Assembly: GCA_046542355.1 (NCBI GenBank)
Contig: JBKHBN010000013.1
Location: 1 to 42,987 of the forward strand
Direction of reading: 5' to 3'
From: UBA1672 sp046542355
Lineage (GTDB): Bacteria; Pseudomonadota; Alphaproteobacteria; Micavibrionales; Micavibrionaceae
Length of the DNA stretch: 42,987 nt
Positions 24,882 through 33,676 of this stretch are shown one piece after another. A program made the translations under genes and the position numbers. The notes beneath the pieces were generated by a model. The model was not told the origin of the DNA, did no database searches, and worked only from the letters and a program-made list of their open reading frames with translations. The first letter of the stretch is position 1, and each line of letters starts with the position of its first letter.

Positions 24882-26243
24882 TTAACGCGATTCGCCAGCC
24901 TTTATAAACCGCAAAACATCACCGGCAAGATAAACAGATCCCGCAATCAAGACCCGCGCAGGCTCCTCAGCCTTCTGAATAATATCAAGCAAAGCCTCTG
25001 TATAGTGCGCTCTACCGGTCACATCCATCCCCCGCTTGCAACCATCTGCAATATCCTGCGCACTTTGTGAATGAGGCTCTTTTGGTACGGGAACAACATA
25101 AATACGTGATAAACTCCCTTGAAGAGAATGCAAAAACCTCTGACTATCCTTGGTCGTTATCATCCCTATAATCAAATAAGTTAAACGAAAATCACTTTCA
25201 TTCCAATGTGCTATTTGCGCCGCCAAAGCCTCGCCCGCGCTGTCATTATGCCCGCAATCAAGCCATATTTCATGCGCCCCCACATCATCCGGCCAAACCG
25301 TGTCAATACGTTGCAAACGCCCCGGCCACTGGCATATCTTAAACCCTTGCGCAATTGCATCATCGTGAATAACAATCCCGTGCGCGCTCATCTGCTTCAA
25401 GGTGGCAAGAACGAGCGCAGCATTATTCTGCTGATGCAACCCTTGCAGCGCCGTTAAGGGATAAACGAATACATCCCCACCGCAGCAAAAAATCATATCT
25501 TTATCATCATCACCTTCGACAGAAAAAGAAAAATCCTGCCCCGCAATCACAAGAGGCGCTTTCACACGCTGCGCTGTCTCGCGCACAACTCGGACAACGT
25601 GTTCGCCCCCCCCATCAGCGCCTTGATAGCCCAAAACACAAGGAACATCAAGCTTTATAATACCCGCCTTTTGCGCAGCAATTTCATCTATCGTATCTCC
25701 AAGAAACGCAGTATGATCCATGGAAACACGATTAATAACACTCACCAAAGGCCGCTCGATAATATTCGTGCAATCAAGCAAACCTCCCATTCCAACCTCG
25801 AGCAATAACACATCCGCAGGAACATCTGAGAACATCTTAAAAGCAATAGCCGTAATCACCTCAAAGAAAGAAAGCGGCGTATCCCCAATATAGGCAAGCG
25901 CCTCATCAATAAGCGCCTCCAGCCTATCATCACTGATCTGCTCTCCGGCCAAAACTATGCGCTCATTTACATGCAAAAGATGCGGAGAGGTATAACTGTG
26001 AACACGCAAGCCCTGCGCCTCACAAACCGAACGCAACATGGCAACAACCGAGCCCTTGCCATTCGTACCTGCAACATGAATAACAGGCGGCAAGTCTTCA
26101 TGCGGATTGCCAAAATACTGCAACAAATCAAGATAATGCTCTCTGTCCCAGTTCACAACAGAGCGCGTGCGGCGCAATTGAAATATACGCTCGAGCTTTT
26201 CCTGTAAAATTTTATTTGAATGATGAAGATCAGCCTTGTGCAT
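24882..26243 (-). CDS. folC: Bifunctional folylpolyglutamate synthase/dihydrofolate synthase
   Basis: FolC joins glutamate to dihydropteroate to give dihydrofolate and extends polyglutamate tails on reduced folates, in the cytoplasm. The 453-aa Mur-ligase-fold protein has the P-loop VAGTNGKGSV (about 60-69), the family segment YTSPHLLHVNERI, the metal-binding EVGMGGLLDCTN, and HTAFLGDTIDEIAAQKAGI with the usual active-site lysine. The C-terminal ligase domain has DCGHNDSAGEALA. Length is in the usual range. It lies 21 bases after accD on the same strand, the widely conserved accD-folC pair, and is followed by a copy of the 23-bp repeat. Confidence 0.95.
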   Translation of the reverse strand: MHKADLHHSNKILQEKLERIFQLRRTRSVVNWDREHYLDLLQYFGNPHEDLPPVIHVAGTNGKGSVVAMLRSVCEAQGLRVHSYTSPHLLHVNERIVLAGEQISDDRLEALIDEALAYIGDTPLSFFEVITAIAFKMFSDVPADVLLLEVGMGGLLDCTNIIERPLVSVINRVSMDHTAFLGDTIDEIAAQKAGIIKLDVPCVLGYQGADGGGEHVVRVVRETAQRVKAPLVIAGQDFSFSVEGDDDKDMIFCCGGDVFVYPLTALQGLHQQNNAALVLATLKQMSAHGIVIHDDAIAQGFKICQWPGRLQRIDTVWPDDVGAHEIWLDCGHNDSAGEALAAQIAHWNESDFRLTYLIIGMITTKDSQRFLHSLQGSLSRIYVVPVPKEPHSQSAQDIADGCKRGMDVTGRAHYTEALLDIIQKAEEPARVLIAGSVYLAGDVLRFIKAGESR

Positions 26244-26264
26244 AAGGAAACACAGCCTTGTTTC

Positions 26265-27206
26265 TTAACCAACAGCACGTTCTGAGGGAGAATCAGACAA
26301 CCCGTCAGCTCCCTCTGCGCGATCCGCGCGCTTCCCGTCACCAGGCAACTTTCCCGGCCTTTGCATTAATATACCAATAGCCCTAACAAGCACATCCTTC
26401 ATTTCCTTACGTGGCACAACCATATCCACCATACCATGCTCAAGCAGATATTCAGCCGTCTGAAACCCTTCTGGGAGAGTCTCGCGCACCGTTTCCTCAA
26501 TCACGCGGCGCCCTGCAAATCCGATCATCGCCCCAGGCTCTGCTATATGAATATCGCCAACCATGGCAAAAGAAGCGCTCACGCCCCCTGTTGTCGGATC
26601 TGTTAAAACAACAATATAGGGAAGCATAGCCTCCTTAACCATTTCCACAGCAGCAACAGTGCGCGGCATTTGAATAAGGGACAAAACCCCCTCCTGCATA
26701 CGCGCACCGCCCGAAGCCGGAATAGCAATCAAAGCAGCCTTCTTTTCAATAGCCAGCTGCGCAGCGCCCACTATTGCCTCACCAACCGCCGCCCCCATAG
26801 AGCCGCCCATATATTTAAAATCAAAAGCAGCCACAACCACCGGCAAGCCGCCCATTGTTCCATGAACAACGCGAATGGCTTCTTTAAGGCCGGTTTTGCT
26901 TTGCGCCTCTTTGATACGATCAGCATAACGCTTGCGATCCTTAAATTTCAGCGGATCATATGCCACCTGAGGCAAGGCTGCCTCTTCATAGGAACCATCA
27001 TCAAACATCATCGCAAGACGTTTTTTAACATCCAGCCGCAAATGATGCCCACAATGATAGCAAACATAGTGATTCGCTGACAAATCCCGATAAAAAAGCA
27101 TAGCCTCACATCCAGGACATTTGCGCCATAAATTATCCGGCACTTCCTTTTGCTCACCAACAAAAGAACGAATGCGCGGCGGAATCAAATTTGCTAACCA
27201 GTTCAT
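26265..27206 (-). CDS. accD: Acetyl-CoA carboxylase carboxyltransferase subunit beta
   Basis: AccD with AccA transfers the carboxyl group from biotin carboxyl carrier protein to acetyl-CoA, giving malonyl-CoA for fatty acid synthesis. The 313-aa protein has the N-terminal four-cysteine zinc ribbon (Cys30, Cys33, Cys49, Cys52 in KCPGCE and CYHCGHH). The crotonase-like core then shows FDFKYMGGSMGAAVGE, IPASGGARMQEG, LTDPTTGGVSASFAM and GFAGRRVIEET. The C-terminal tail is charged and variable, as usual. It is followed by folC after 21 bases. In many Alphaproteobacteria trpB and trpA lie directly upstream; here a Cass2-like gene does, after a 177-base gap in which I see no clear signal. Confidence 0.97.
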   Translation of the reverse strand: MNWLANLIPPRIRSFVGEQKEVPDNLWRKCPGCEAMLFYRDLSANHYVCYHCGHHLRLDVKKRLAMMFDDGSYEEAALPQVAYDPLKFKDRKRYADRIKEAQSKTGLKEAIRVVHGTMGGLPVVVAAFDFKYMGGSMGAAVGEAIVGAAQLAIEKKAALIAIPASGGARMQEGVLSLIQMPRTVAAVEMVKEAMLPYIVVLTDPTTGGVSASFAMVGDIHIAEPGAMIGFAGRRVIEETVRETLPEGFQTAEYLLEHGMVDMVVPRKEMKDVLVRAIGILMQRPGKLPGDGKRADRAEGADGLSDSPSERAVG

Positions 27207-27383
27207 ATTTAAAAACCCACTTAATAATTTGTAATCTAATTATTGCTTAAAAGCGTCTGACGGTACACAAAAGACCTGCATAAAGTCAACTTTACTAAAC
27301 CATCGCCCATCAAAAACAAGAATATATGCATCGCCTCCCGGCCATAAAAGCACAAATCATTATGGCTCATATCCATCCCCTTA

Positions 27384-27935
27384 TCAATAAGCCCCCTGAT
27401 TAACTCCTATCGCAACCAGAACCTCATGGACACCATCTTCAAAAAACCGCGCGCCATATATTTCGAAGTCCGTCTTATAAGAGCGATCCAGATCACTCTG
27501 CCACACCGTCGTCCATATATCAATCAAGGCTTGAGGCTGCGCCCCCTGAGCGCTCATCAAGGCATAAGAGCCCTCTTCCACTTTGATATGAGACAAAGGT
27601 GCCGCCAAATTGTCCAATAAAACACCGGCAGGAACCTTATACCCAATCGTTAAGCGATACGGTTTTGTATAATCCCCCTCATAATCCGAATATACCGCAT
27701 AAATCACATCATCGAGGCGATCAGAAATCTCCGCACCGATGCGCCTTTCAAAGAATTCCTGCCACAGCGCATTAATATCCTCGCTCGCATTTTTATGACC
27801 GGAAACAATGCCGGATAAACCAACCACATCAAATGCCGGAACAGTCTCTAGCCCCGCCTTAACCTGATAGCCTTGGGCAAAATCCTCAATATCTGTCTGG
27901 CAAGTACACCCTTGCCCACATCCATTTTCACTCAT
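27384..27935 (-). CDS. GyrI/Cass2-like effector-binding domain protein
   Basis: This 183-aa protein resembles the small-molecule-binding domain of AraC-type regulators and stand-alone GyrI/Cass2 proteins, which bind cationic or hydrophobic ligands. Residues 1-15 are a cysteine cluster (CGQGCTC), possibly metal-binding. The domain proper (about 35-182) has VVGLSGIVSGHK, an ALWQEFFER segment, then YAVYSDYEGDYTKPYRLTIGY, a pattern I associate with the Cass2 family, and ends with DFEIYGARFF and EVLVAIGV. No DNA-binding domain is present. The start overlaps the trpF stop by four bases (ATGA), implying cotranslation. It occupies the place where trpB and trpA usually lie in this class. The ligand is unknown. 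Confidence 0.8.
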   Translation of the reverse strand: MSENGCGQGCTCQTDIEDFAQGYQVKAGLETVPAFDVVGLSGIVSGHKNASEDINALWQEFFERRIGAEISDRLDDVIYAVYSDYEGDYTKPYRLTIGYKVPAGVLLDNLAAPLSHIKVEEGSYALMSAQGAQPQALIDIWTTVWQSDLDRSYKTDFEIYGARFFEDGVHEVLVAIGVNQGAY

Positions 27936-28588
27936 CCACCAGACCCCTTCCGCACAGCCTCTATAAAATCCCTGATACGTAGTAAATCTTTCTCCCCGCG
28001 CGCACGCTCAACGCCCGAAGAAACATCTACCGCCGCCGGAGAAAGAACCGATAAAGCCTGCCCAACATTACCAGCATCAAGACCGCCAGCCAGCATCCAC
28101 GGCTTATCAAACACTTCCCCGCAAAGCAACCCCCAATCAAACCGCTGCCCCGTCCCACCAGGCACATCACAGCCCGCAGGTGCTTTTGCATCAAAGACGT
28201 ACCAATCAAGAACATCGCCGTACGTACGCGCACGTACAACATCCTGCGCCTCCGAAACAGAAAAAGCCTTCATCACCGGCAACCGACTAAATGCCTTGAT
28301 ATCCGAAACACGCTCTGGCTTTTCCTGCCCATGCAACTGAATCATATCAAGCGCCACAGCGCCCAAAACATCCCCCAGCAGCTCGTCCGAAGGGTCAACA
28401 AAAAGTCCTACCCTGTGAATATCGTTAGGAACGCGCGAACACAAAACTCTGGCCTGATCAACTAAAACATGGCGCGGTGAAGAAGGAAAAAAAACAAAAC
28501 CAAGAAAATCTGCGCCACTATCCACAGCACAATCCAGAGCATCAACCGTTTTAATCCCGCATATTTTTACCTGAGGATCTGGCTTCAT
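27932..28588 (-). CDS. trpF: Phosphoribosylanthranilate isomerase
   Basis: TrpF isomerises N-(5-phosphoribosyl)anthranilate in tryptophan synthesis, in the cytoplasm. This (beta/alpha)8 protein has VKICGIKT with the catalytic cysteine near the N-terminus, SGADFLGFVFFPSSPRHV, IQLHGQE, the aspartate region YVFDAKAP with GGTGQRFDW, and AGGLDAGNVGQAL plus DVSSGVER at the phosphate-binding end. All are expected features. The frame could begin at 28606, but the ATG at 28588 has GGAG eight bases upstream and is preferred (218 aa). It overlaps the Cass2-like gene by four bases. No trpA or trpB is in the window, so the rest of the pathway must be elsewhere or absent. Confidence 0.94.
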   Translation of the reverse strand: MKPDPQVKICGIKTVDALDCAVDSGADFLGFVFFPSSPRHVLVDQARVLCSRVPNDIHRVGLFVDPSDELLGDVLGAVALDMIQLHGQEKPERVSDIKAFSRLPVMKAFSVSEAQDVVRARTYGDVLDWYVFDAKAPAGCDVPGGTGQRFDWGLLCGEVFDKPWMLAGGLDAGNVGQALSVLSPAAVDVSSGVERARGEKDLLRIRDFIEAVRKGSGG

Positions 28589-28623
28589 CTCATACACTCC
28601 ATCCAAATCGGATTCACGACATC

Positions 28624-29469
28624 CTAATTACGATTTTGCAGAGCATACAAATAATAATTGGCAATAACCCCGGCATTAATGACCGTAAGCAAAGGAATAA
28701 AATATAAAGACGAAACCACTCTGGAGATTAAATCACCCAAATGCGCCTCTACAAGAAAATCTCCTTTTAACATAGAGCCCATGATAGACATCAAAGACAG
28801 GGCATCTAAAGGAGCGTCCGCATTAATCAGAACAATCAACATAATAAGCCCTTGCAAAATAAAAATCACAGCATACATCAAAACAAACAAACGAACCGCA
28901 GCAAGAAACCATGCGAATATAATTCTTAAAGTGTACGGCCTGCCAAGTGCAAAGGCCTCTCTAAAAGAAAACGTATCTCCAACAGCAACCGATACAAAAT
29001 AAAAGCTCACACGACAATATATATATGTTGTAATAAACCAGACCAGAACAAAGGGAATTAGCTCACCAAGGTTCAAACCGATCATATCAAGGAGAAACAA
29101 AAACACCCAACGAAACCCCCAGAACAAAGCAATAAAGAAAATATTAATAATAAAGAAATGCACCTCATGCTTCTCAATTTCGAATATATTCCCAAGCCTG
29201 AAATGGTTTTTACCGGTAACAACAAACTGATACCATGACAAAGTCAAGGCCATAAAGAAAACATCACTAATCATATTTCCGACAAGAACTCTCTCCTGCG
29301 GGGACAAAGACTGAAATATTCCATACAAAACATCGCCCAGATTCAAAACCAGTATAAAAGGAATAAATGGCAAAAAAATCTTAACGAACTGACTGTAATG
29401 CGTCTTAATAAAAAACCGCACCGAGCGTGCCGCCTCGAATGCGCCATACTTGGCATTATAATCGCTCAT
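28624..29469 (-). CDS. Polytopic membrane protein, function unknown
   Basis: I do not recognise the family with certainty. The 281-aa product (MSDYNAKYGAFEAARSVRFF at the start) has about six hydrophobic segments, near residues 34-58, 70-92, 108-132, 138-165, 190-217 and 250-275, separated by short charged loops. The N-terminal 30 residues are probably cytoplasmic. Such architecture resembles poorly characterised inner-membrane proteins of the DUF975/GlyPQ type, but I see no diagnostic motif. An upstream ATG (29484) lacks a ribosome binding site; GGAGG lies four bases before the chosen ATG. It lies 34 bases after pyrF and 35 bases before trpF on the same strand, so it may be cotranscribed with these metabolic genes. 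Confidence 0.75.
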   Translation of the reverse strand: MSDYNAKYGAFEAARSVRFFIKTHYSQFVKIFLPFIPFILVLNLGDVLYGIFQSLSPQERVLVGNMISDVFFMALTLSWYQFVVTGKNHFRLGNIFEIEKHEVHFFIINIFFIALFWGFRWVFLFLLDMIGLNLGELIPFVLVWFITTYIYCRVSFYFVSVAVGDTFSFREAFALGRPYTLRIIFAWFLAAVRLFVLMYAVIFILQGLIMLIVLINADAPLDALSLMSIMGSMLKGDFLVEAHLGDLISRVVSSLYFIPLLTVINAGVIANYYLYALQNRN

Positions 29470-29503
29470 AAATCCTCCATCCATCAAATATACCGCACAA
29501 ACA

Positions 29504-30196
29504 TCACAATCGGCTCAATATATCCGCCGCTGCCTTCGCCGGATCTTCTGCACCTGTAATAGGACGCCCGATCACCAGATGCGTAGCACCAGCCTCCATG
29601 GCATCTTCAGGAGTCATAACACGCTTTTGATCACCTTGCACTGCCCCTTTAGGACGAATCCCCGGAACCATCAACACAAAATCATCCCCGCATGCTGCAC
29701 GCAGACGCTCAATTTCAAAAGCCGAACAAACCACACCATCAAGGCCGGAAGCCCGAGACAAAAGAGCAAGCTGCTCTACGCGCTCAGCCAGTCCGCTTTG
29801 ATATCCAATTTCCGCAATAGAAATTTCATCAAGAGAGGTCAACACAGTGACCGCAAGCAGCCGCGTATTATCGCCACAAGACGCCTTGGCCGCCTCCATC
29901 ATCGCCCGGCCACCTGCAGCATGGACGTTCAGATAGGCTGGGGAGAAATTGCTGCACACAGAACGCACAGCACCGGACACGGTATTAGGGATATCATGGA
30001 ATTTAAGATCAAGAAACAACTGCGCATCGGGTGCAGCTTGCACCAGCCGCTCAACTCCGCCAAGCCCAAAAGCATTAAAAAACTCCAGGCCAATTTTAAT
30101 CCCGCCAGTCACAGGAGCAATCTGACGTGCCAGTAAACAGGCATGATCCAGATCTGAAGTATCAATCGCACAAAAAACCTTGGATAATGCGCTCAT
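29504..30196 (-). CDS. pyrF: Orotidine 5'-phosphate decarboxylase
   Basis: PyrF decarboxylates OMP to UMP, the last step of pyrimidine synthesis. The 230-aa TIM-barrel protein has CAIDTSDLDHA (about 9-19), GGIKIGLEFF, the catalytic Lys/Asp cluster FLDLKFHDIPNTV (about 61-73), and the C-terminal phosphate loop MVPGIRPKG, then ATHLVIGRPIT. All key residues are present and length is standard. Three bases separate it from lapA, so the lapA-pyrF pair is one transcription unit. pyrC is also in this window, 9 kb away. Confidence 0.97.
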   Translation of the reverse strand: MSALSKVFCAIDTSDLDHACLLARQIAPVTGGIKIGLEFFNAFGLGGVERLVQAAPDAQLFLDLKFHDIPNTVSGAVRSVCSNFSPAYLNVHAAGGRAMMEAAKASCGDNTRLLAVTVLTSLDEISIAEIGYQSGLAERVEQLALLSRASGLDGVVCSAFEIERLRAACGDDFVLMVPGIRPKGAVQGDQKRVMTPEDAMEAGATHLVIGRPITGAEDPAKAAADILSRL

Positions 30197-30199
30197 ATG

Positions 30200-30535
30200 T
30201 TATGCCGATCCTGTTTCTTCCTGAATAAGCACAGTATCTTGAGTTGACGTTCCGCGCTCCTTAAAACCTTTAAGCTCTTTTTCCAGTGACTTAACGTGCT
30301 TCTTAAGCTGACGCCGCTCTTTTCGCAACTCACGGCCATTAAGCCATGTCGAAAAAGAACCATAAAGAGCACCAAAAAGCGCAAAGCCCAAAGCAATCGA
30401 ATAGAGCGGAACATGCAAAGAGCCCGCCCCATGAAGAGGATTATAAAATATCTCAACCTTTTCAGTATTCAGGCCGCAGAAAACAGCAATCGGTACAGTG
30501 ACCAAAACACCAAGAACAACACGCAAAACAGCCAT
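30200..30535 (-). CDS. lapA: LapA-domain inner-membrane protein
   Basis: This 111-aa protein has the LapA/DUF1049 layout: two membrane helices (about 4-22 and 43-63) with a short loop containing NTEKVEIFYNPL between them, then a cytoplasmic lysine/glutamate-rich coiled coil (about 68-100). In E. coli LapA with LapB controls LpxC turnover and lipopolysaccharide assembly; in alphaproteobacteria the family lies next to ihfB but its role is less clear. The frame extends upstream to 30568, but the ATG at 30535 has GAGAGG eight bases before it. It lies between ihfB and pyrF, as in many Alphaproteobacteria. Confidence 0.85.
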   Translation of the reverse strand: MAVLRVVLGVLVTVPIAVFCGLNTEKVEIFYNPLHGAGSLHVPLYSIALGFALFGALYGSFSTWLNGRELRKERRQLKKHVKSLEKELKGFKERGTSTQDTVLIQEETGSA

Positions 30536-30589
30536 AAAAAAAACCTCTCTACCCACAGTAAAAAACAATAAACTGTTTTTTTTACTGCG

Positions 30590-30874
30590 TTAATCCTTAT
30601 CGTTAAGCTTCTCTCGCAAGGCTTTACCTGTTTTAAAAAACGGCAGGCGCTTGGCTTCAACATGGACAGTCTCTCCTGTACGCGGATTACGCCCTATACG
30701 CGCATCACGGTGCTTTACTGAAAAAGCACCAAACCCGCGGAGCTCTACGCGATCACCGCGCGCCAAAGCCGAAGAAATCTCATCAAAAACTGTTTCTACA
30801 ATCTTTTCAACATCCCGCAAATACAAATGCGGATTCATTTCTGCAAGGCGTTGTATCAATTCGGATTTAGTCAT
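30590..30874 (-). CDS. ihfB: Integration host factor subunit beta
   Basis: IhfB pairs with IhfA to bind and sharply bend DNA, affecting recombination, replication initiation and transcription. The 94-aa protein begins with TKSELIQRLAE, has VELRGFGAFSV in the middle, and the DNA-intercalating arm RIGRNPRTGE with its conserved proline (about 60-69). Length and the IhfB-type start separate it from HU. It is downstream of rpsA, the standard placement, but the rpsA terminator and a 217-base gap suggest its own promoter. lapA follows after 54 bases. Confidence 0.95.
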   Translation of the reverse strand: MTKSELIQRLAEMNPHLYLRDVEKIVETVFDEISSALARGDRVELRGFGAFSVKHRDARIGRNPRTGETVHVEAKRLPFFKTGKALREKLNDKD

Positions 30875-31042
30875 ATCAAAGCACCCTTTTTCCTATTAAG
30901 CAAAGTACTGCAAAGTTTCTTGAGTCCTCAACAGACTGCCCCATATCAAACAGCACGTCAAGCAAAACCCTTTGATTTTAATAGATTAATTATCAACAAA
31001 AACACCCCCTGAGCAAAATAACCTAAAAACTCTGGGCAGCAA

Positions 31043-31066
31043 AAAGCCGACCAAAAGGCCGGCTTT
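31043..31066 (-). terminator. Rho-independent terminator downstream of rpsA
   Basis: AAAGCCG (31043-31049) pairs with CGGCTTT (31060-31066); inside, one mismatch and CC/GG close an AAAA loop. On the minus strand five T follow the stem. It lies 26 bases after the rpsA stop. Confidence 0.85.
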
Positions 31067-31091
31067 CTAAAAACATTTTTATAAATGAGAC

Positions 31092-32807
31092 CTATGCCTT
31101 GTCGTCCTTGTTCTCCTGCAAAGCAGCTCCAAGGATATCACCAAGAGAAGCCCCGCTTTCAGTAGAACCAAAGTCCTTCATCGCCTGCTTGTCTTCTTCG
31201 ATCTCACGCGCTTTGATAGACAAGCCAAGCTTACGGCTTTTCTTGTCAACGGAAATCACCTTGGCATCAACCTTCTCGCCTACAGCAAAGCGGTCAGGAC
31301 GTTGCTCGGAACGTTCTCGGGAAAGATCAGCCTTCTTGATCACGCCTGTTACACTGTCATTAACCGAAACCTCGACAAAAGAGCCGCCAATTTCTGTAAC
31401 CGTACATGTAACAATAGAGCCTTTAGACATGCCCTGCATGGCGCCCTCATAAGGATCTTCACTCAGTTGCTTGATACCAAGGGCAATACGCTCACGCTCA
31501 GGATCCATCTCAAGGATCTTGGCCTTGACCATATCACCTTTCTTGTAGGCCTTAAGCGCATCTTCGCTCTGATCATCCCAGGAAACATCAGACAAATGAA
31601 CCATGCCATCAATTTCCTCTGTAAGACCAACAAACAAACCAAACTCGGTAACGTTGCGAACCTCGCCCTCGATCTCCTGACCGGCCTGAAAATCACTGGC
31701 AAATTTCTCCCATGGATTATCCTGACACTGCTTCAGACCCAGTGAAATGCGGCGCTTCTCAAGATCAACCTCAAGAATCTCAACCTCAACTTCCTGAGAA
31801 GTGGAAACAATCTTGCTTGGATGAACATTTTTCTTCGTCCAGGACATTTCAGAAATATGTACAAGCCCTTCAATCCCGTCTTCAAGCTCAACAAACGCAC
31901 CATAATCGGCAATATTGCTGATCCGTCCGGTAAAGCGCGAACCGAAAAGATATTTGTCGCCCACCCCTTCCCAAGGATCTGATTCAAGCTGTTTCATCCC
32001 AAGAGAGATACGCTGCGTATCTTCATTATAGCGAACAACCTGAACTTTAACGCTCTGGCCAATTTGCAGAACTTCCGTTGGATGATTAACACGCTTCCAT
32101 GAAATATCGGTAACGTGCAACAGCCCGTCAACACCGCCAAGGTCAACAAAAGCACCATAATCGGTGATATTCTTGACAATCCCCTCAAGAACCTGACCTT
32201 CAGCAAGATTTTCGAGCAACTCACCGCGTGCTTCCTGACGTGATTCCTCAAGAATAGAGCGGCGGGATACAACAATGTTCCCACGGCTGCGATCCATCTT
32301 AAGAACATGGAAAGGCTGCGGTGTATTCATCAACGGATCGACATCACGCACCGGGCGGATATCAACCTGAGAACCAGGTAAGAACGCCACAGCGCCCCCA
32401 AGATCGACCGTAAAGCCTCCCTTAACACGTCCAAAGATCGTGCCTGTCACACGCTCCCCGGCTTCATGAGACTTCTCAAGCTCCATCCAGACTTCCTCAC
32501 GCCGTGCTTTCTCACGTGATAGAACAGACATACCGTCACGATTTTCCATGCGTTCAACATAGACCTCAACAGTATCGCCCACTCTGATTTCAGGATCTTC
32601 ACCAGGTCTGGTAAATTCCTGCAAGGAGACACGCCCCTCTGATTTAAGACCAACGTCCACAAGAACGTGTTCATCTCCAATATCGATGACAACGCCTTTA
32701 ACAACGCTCCCCTCGAATCTTTCATTTTCACCGAGAGTTTCCCCTAAAAGAGCTGCAAACTCCTGAGAACCCTCTCTATCTTTTAAATTTGCGGCAACAT
32801 GCGCCAT
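31092..32807 (-). CDS. rpsA: 30S ribosomal protein S1
   Basis: S1 binds mRNA leaders and helps load them on the 30S subunit. The 571-aa protein consists of six OB-fold S1 repeats. The first two are ribosome-binding and diverged (VVKGVVIDIGDEHVLVDVG; GRVKGGFTVDLGG). The other four are RNA-binding (NITDYGAFVDLGGVDGLLHV, NIADYGAFVELEDGIEGLVH, NVTEFGLFVGLTEEIDGMVH, TEIGGSFVEVSVNDSVTGV). A charged C-terminal tail follows (about 545-571). Length fits proteobacterial S1. It lies downstream of cmk, the conserved cmk-rpsA pair, with a 147-base leader region, and ends at a clear terminator. Confidence 0.98.
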   Translation of the reverse strand: MAHVAANLKDREGSQEFAALLGETLGENERFEGSVVKGVVIDIGDEHVLVDVGLKSEGRVSLQEFTRPGEDPEIRVGDTVEVYVERMENRDGMSVLSREKARREEVWMELEKSHEAGERVTGTIFGRVKGGFTVDLGGAVAFLPGSQVDIRPVRDVDPLMNTPQPFHVLKMDRSRGNIVVSRRSILEESRQEARGELLENLAEGQVLEGIVKNITDYGAFVDLGGVDGLLHVTDISWKRVNHPTEVLQIGQSVKVQVVRYNEDTQRISLGMKQLESDPWEGVGDKYLFGSRFTGRISNIADYGAFVELEDGIEGLVHISEMSWTKKNVHPSKIVSTSQEVEVEILEVDLEKRRISLGLKQCQDNPWEKFASDFQAGQEIEGEVRNVTEFGLFVGLTEEIDGMVHLSDVSWDDQSEDALKAYKKGDMVKAKILEMDPERERIALGIKQLSEDPYEGAMQGMSKGSIVTCTVTEIGGSFVEVSVNDSVTGVIKKADLSRERSEQRPDRFAVGEKVDAKVISVDKKSRKLGLSIKAREIEEDKQAMKDFGSTESGASLGDILGAALQENKDDKA

Positions 32808-32954
32808 AGTAAATATTTCCTTTCGAATTTAAATCGTCTCTGCCAGACAAACCTTAACTTTTGCATTTCGCTTTCTTGATAAACAAAAAAGCAGGCACGC
32901 CCGACAAAGCCGTGTTTTAGAGCAATATATATCGCTAATACATGGAATGGGAGA

Positions 32955-33605
32955 TCAGGCCAACGCTTTTTTCGCGTAGTCCAAAGCAGTTTCAAACACT
33001 TGATCGGCATCCAGTGCGCTTGTATCAATAACAACCGCATCGTCTGCAATCCGCAGTGGCGCTGCCTCTCGAGCCTTATCACGCGCATCACGTGCACGCA
33101 TATCCTCTAAAACAGCGCCCTTTGTAACGTTTATTCCTTTAGAATGCAACTCTTTCATACGTCTTTGCGCACGAATCTCATCCGAAGCGGTAATATAGAG
33201 CTTTAAGAGAGCATCAGGACAAATTACAGTGCCCACATCGCGCCCATCCAACACTGCGCCCTTATACCCCTGCCCTGGATTACGGGCAAAATCGCGCTGC
33301 ATATGCAAAAGAAAATCACGCACAGACTGGAAAACAGCCGCTTTTGATGCCGCTTCACCGCTTGCCTCCTCACGCAAGGCCGGATCGGATAACACACTTA
33401 AATCTTCAGCCAAAGCCTTGCATCCGGCCAAAGCGTCCTCTTCACAAGAAGGATCGCCCCCCGCCCGTAAAACCTGAAGTCCTACTGCGCGGTACAATGC
33501 CCCCGTATCCATATGCGCATACCCAAGAGCCTGCGCCAAGCGCCGCGCCAGCGTTCCTTTCCCGCTCGCCGTGGGCCCATCTATTGCGATAACATTTATG
33601 CGCAT
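32955..33605 (-). CDS. cmk: Cytidylate kinase
   Basis: Cmk phosphorylates CMP and dCMP to the diphosphates. The 216-aa protein begins with INVIAIDGPTASGKGT, carrying the P-loop (about 9-17), followed by LGYAHMDTGALYRAVGL and the nucleotide-binding LDGRDVGTVICPDA. The lid region has AQRRMKELHSKG, and VIDTSALDADQVF lies near the C-terminus. The start codon is the ATG at 33605, after a GAAGG site; a TTG one codon earlier is possible but unlikely. It sits between aroA and rpsA on the same strand, the common alphaproteobacterial order. Confidence 0.97.
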   Translation of the reverse strand: MRINVIAIDGPTASGKGTLARRLAQALGYAHMDTGALYRAVGLQVLRAGGDPSCEEDALAGCKALAEDLSVLSDPALREEASGEAASKAAVFQSVRDFLLHMQRDFARNPGQGYKGAVLDGRDVGTVICPDALLKLYITASDEIRAQRRMKELHSKGINVTKGAVLEDMRARDARDKAREAAPLRIADDAVVIDTSALDADQVFETALDYAKKALA

Positions 33606-33676
33606 CAAACCTTCTTCTCAAAAAGACCCTATATTCCTAAACAGTGCCGCGGATATAAACCTGAAAAAAAATCAAA

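Noticed and set aside
27207..27383. Possible remnant of trpB/trpA in the gap before accD
   Set aside because: No stretch reads as tryptophan synthase in any frame; the gap is too short and shows no conserved motif.
29579..30136. 185-codon open frame on the plus strand
   Set aside because: Antisense to pyrF, whose catalytic motifs are intact; no family signal in the plus-strand product.
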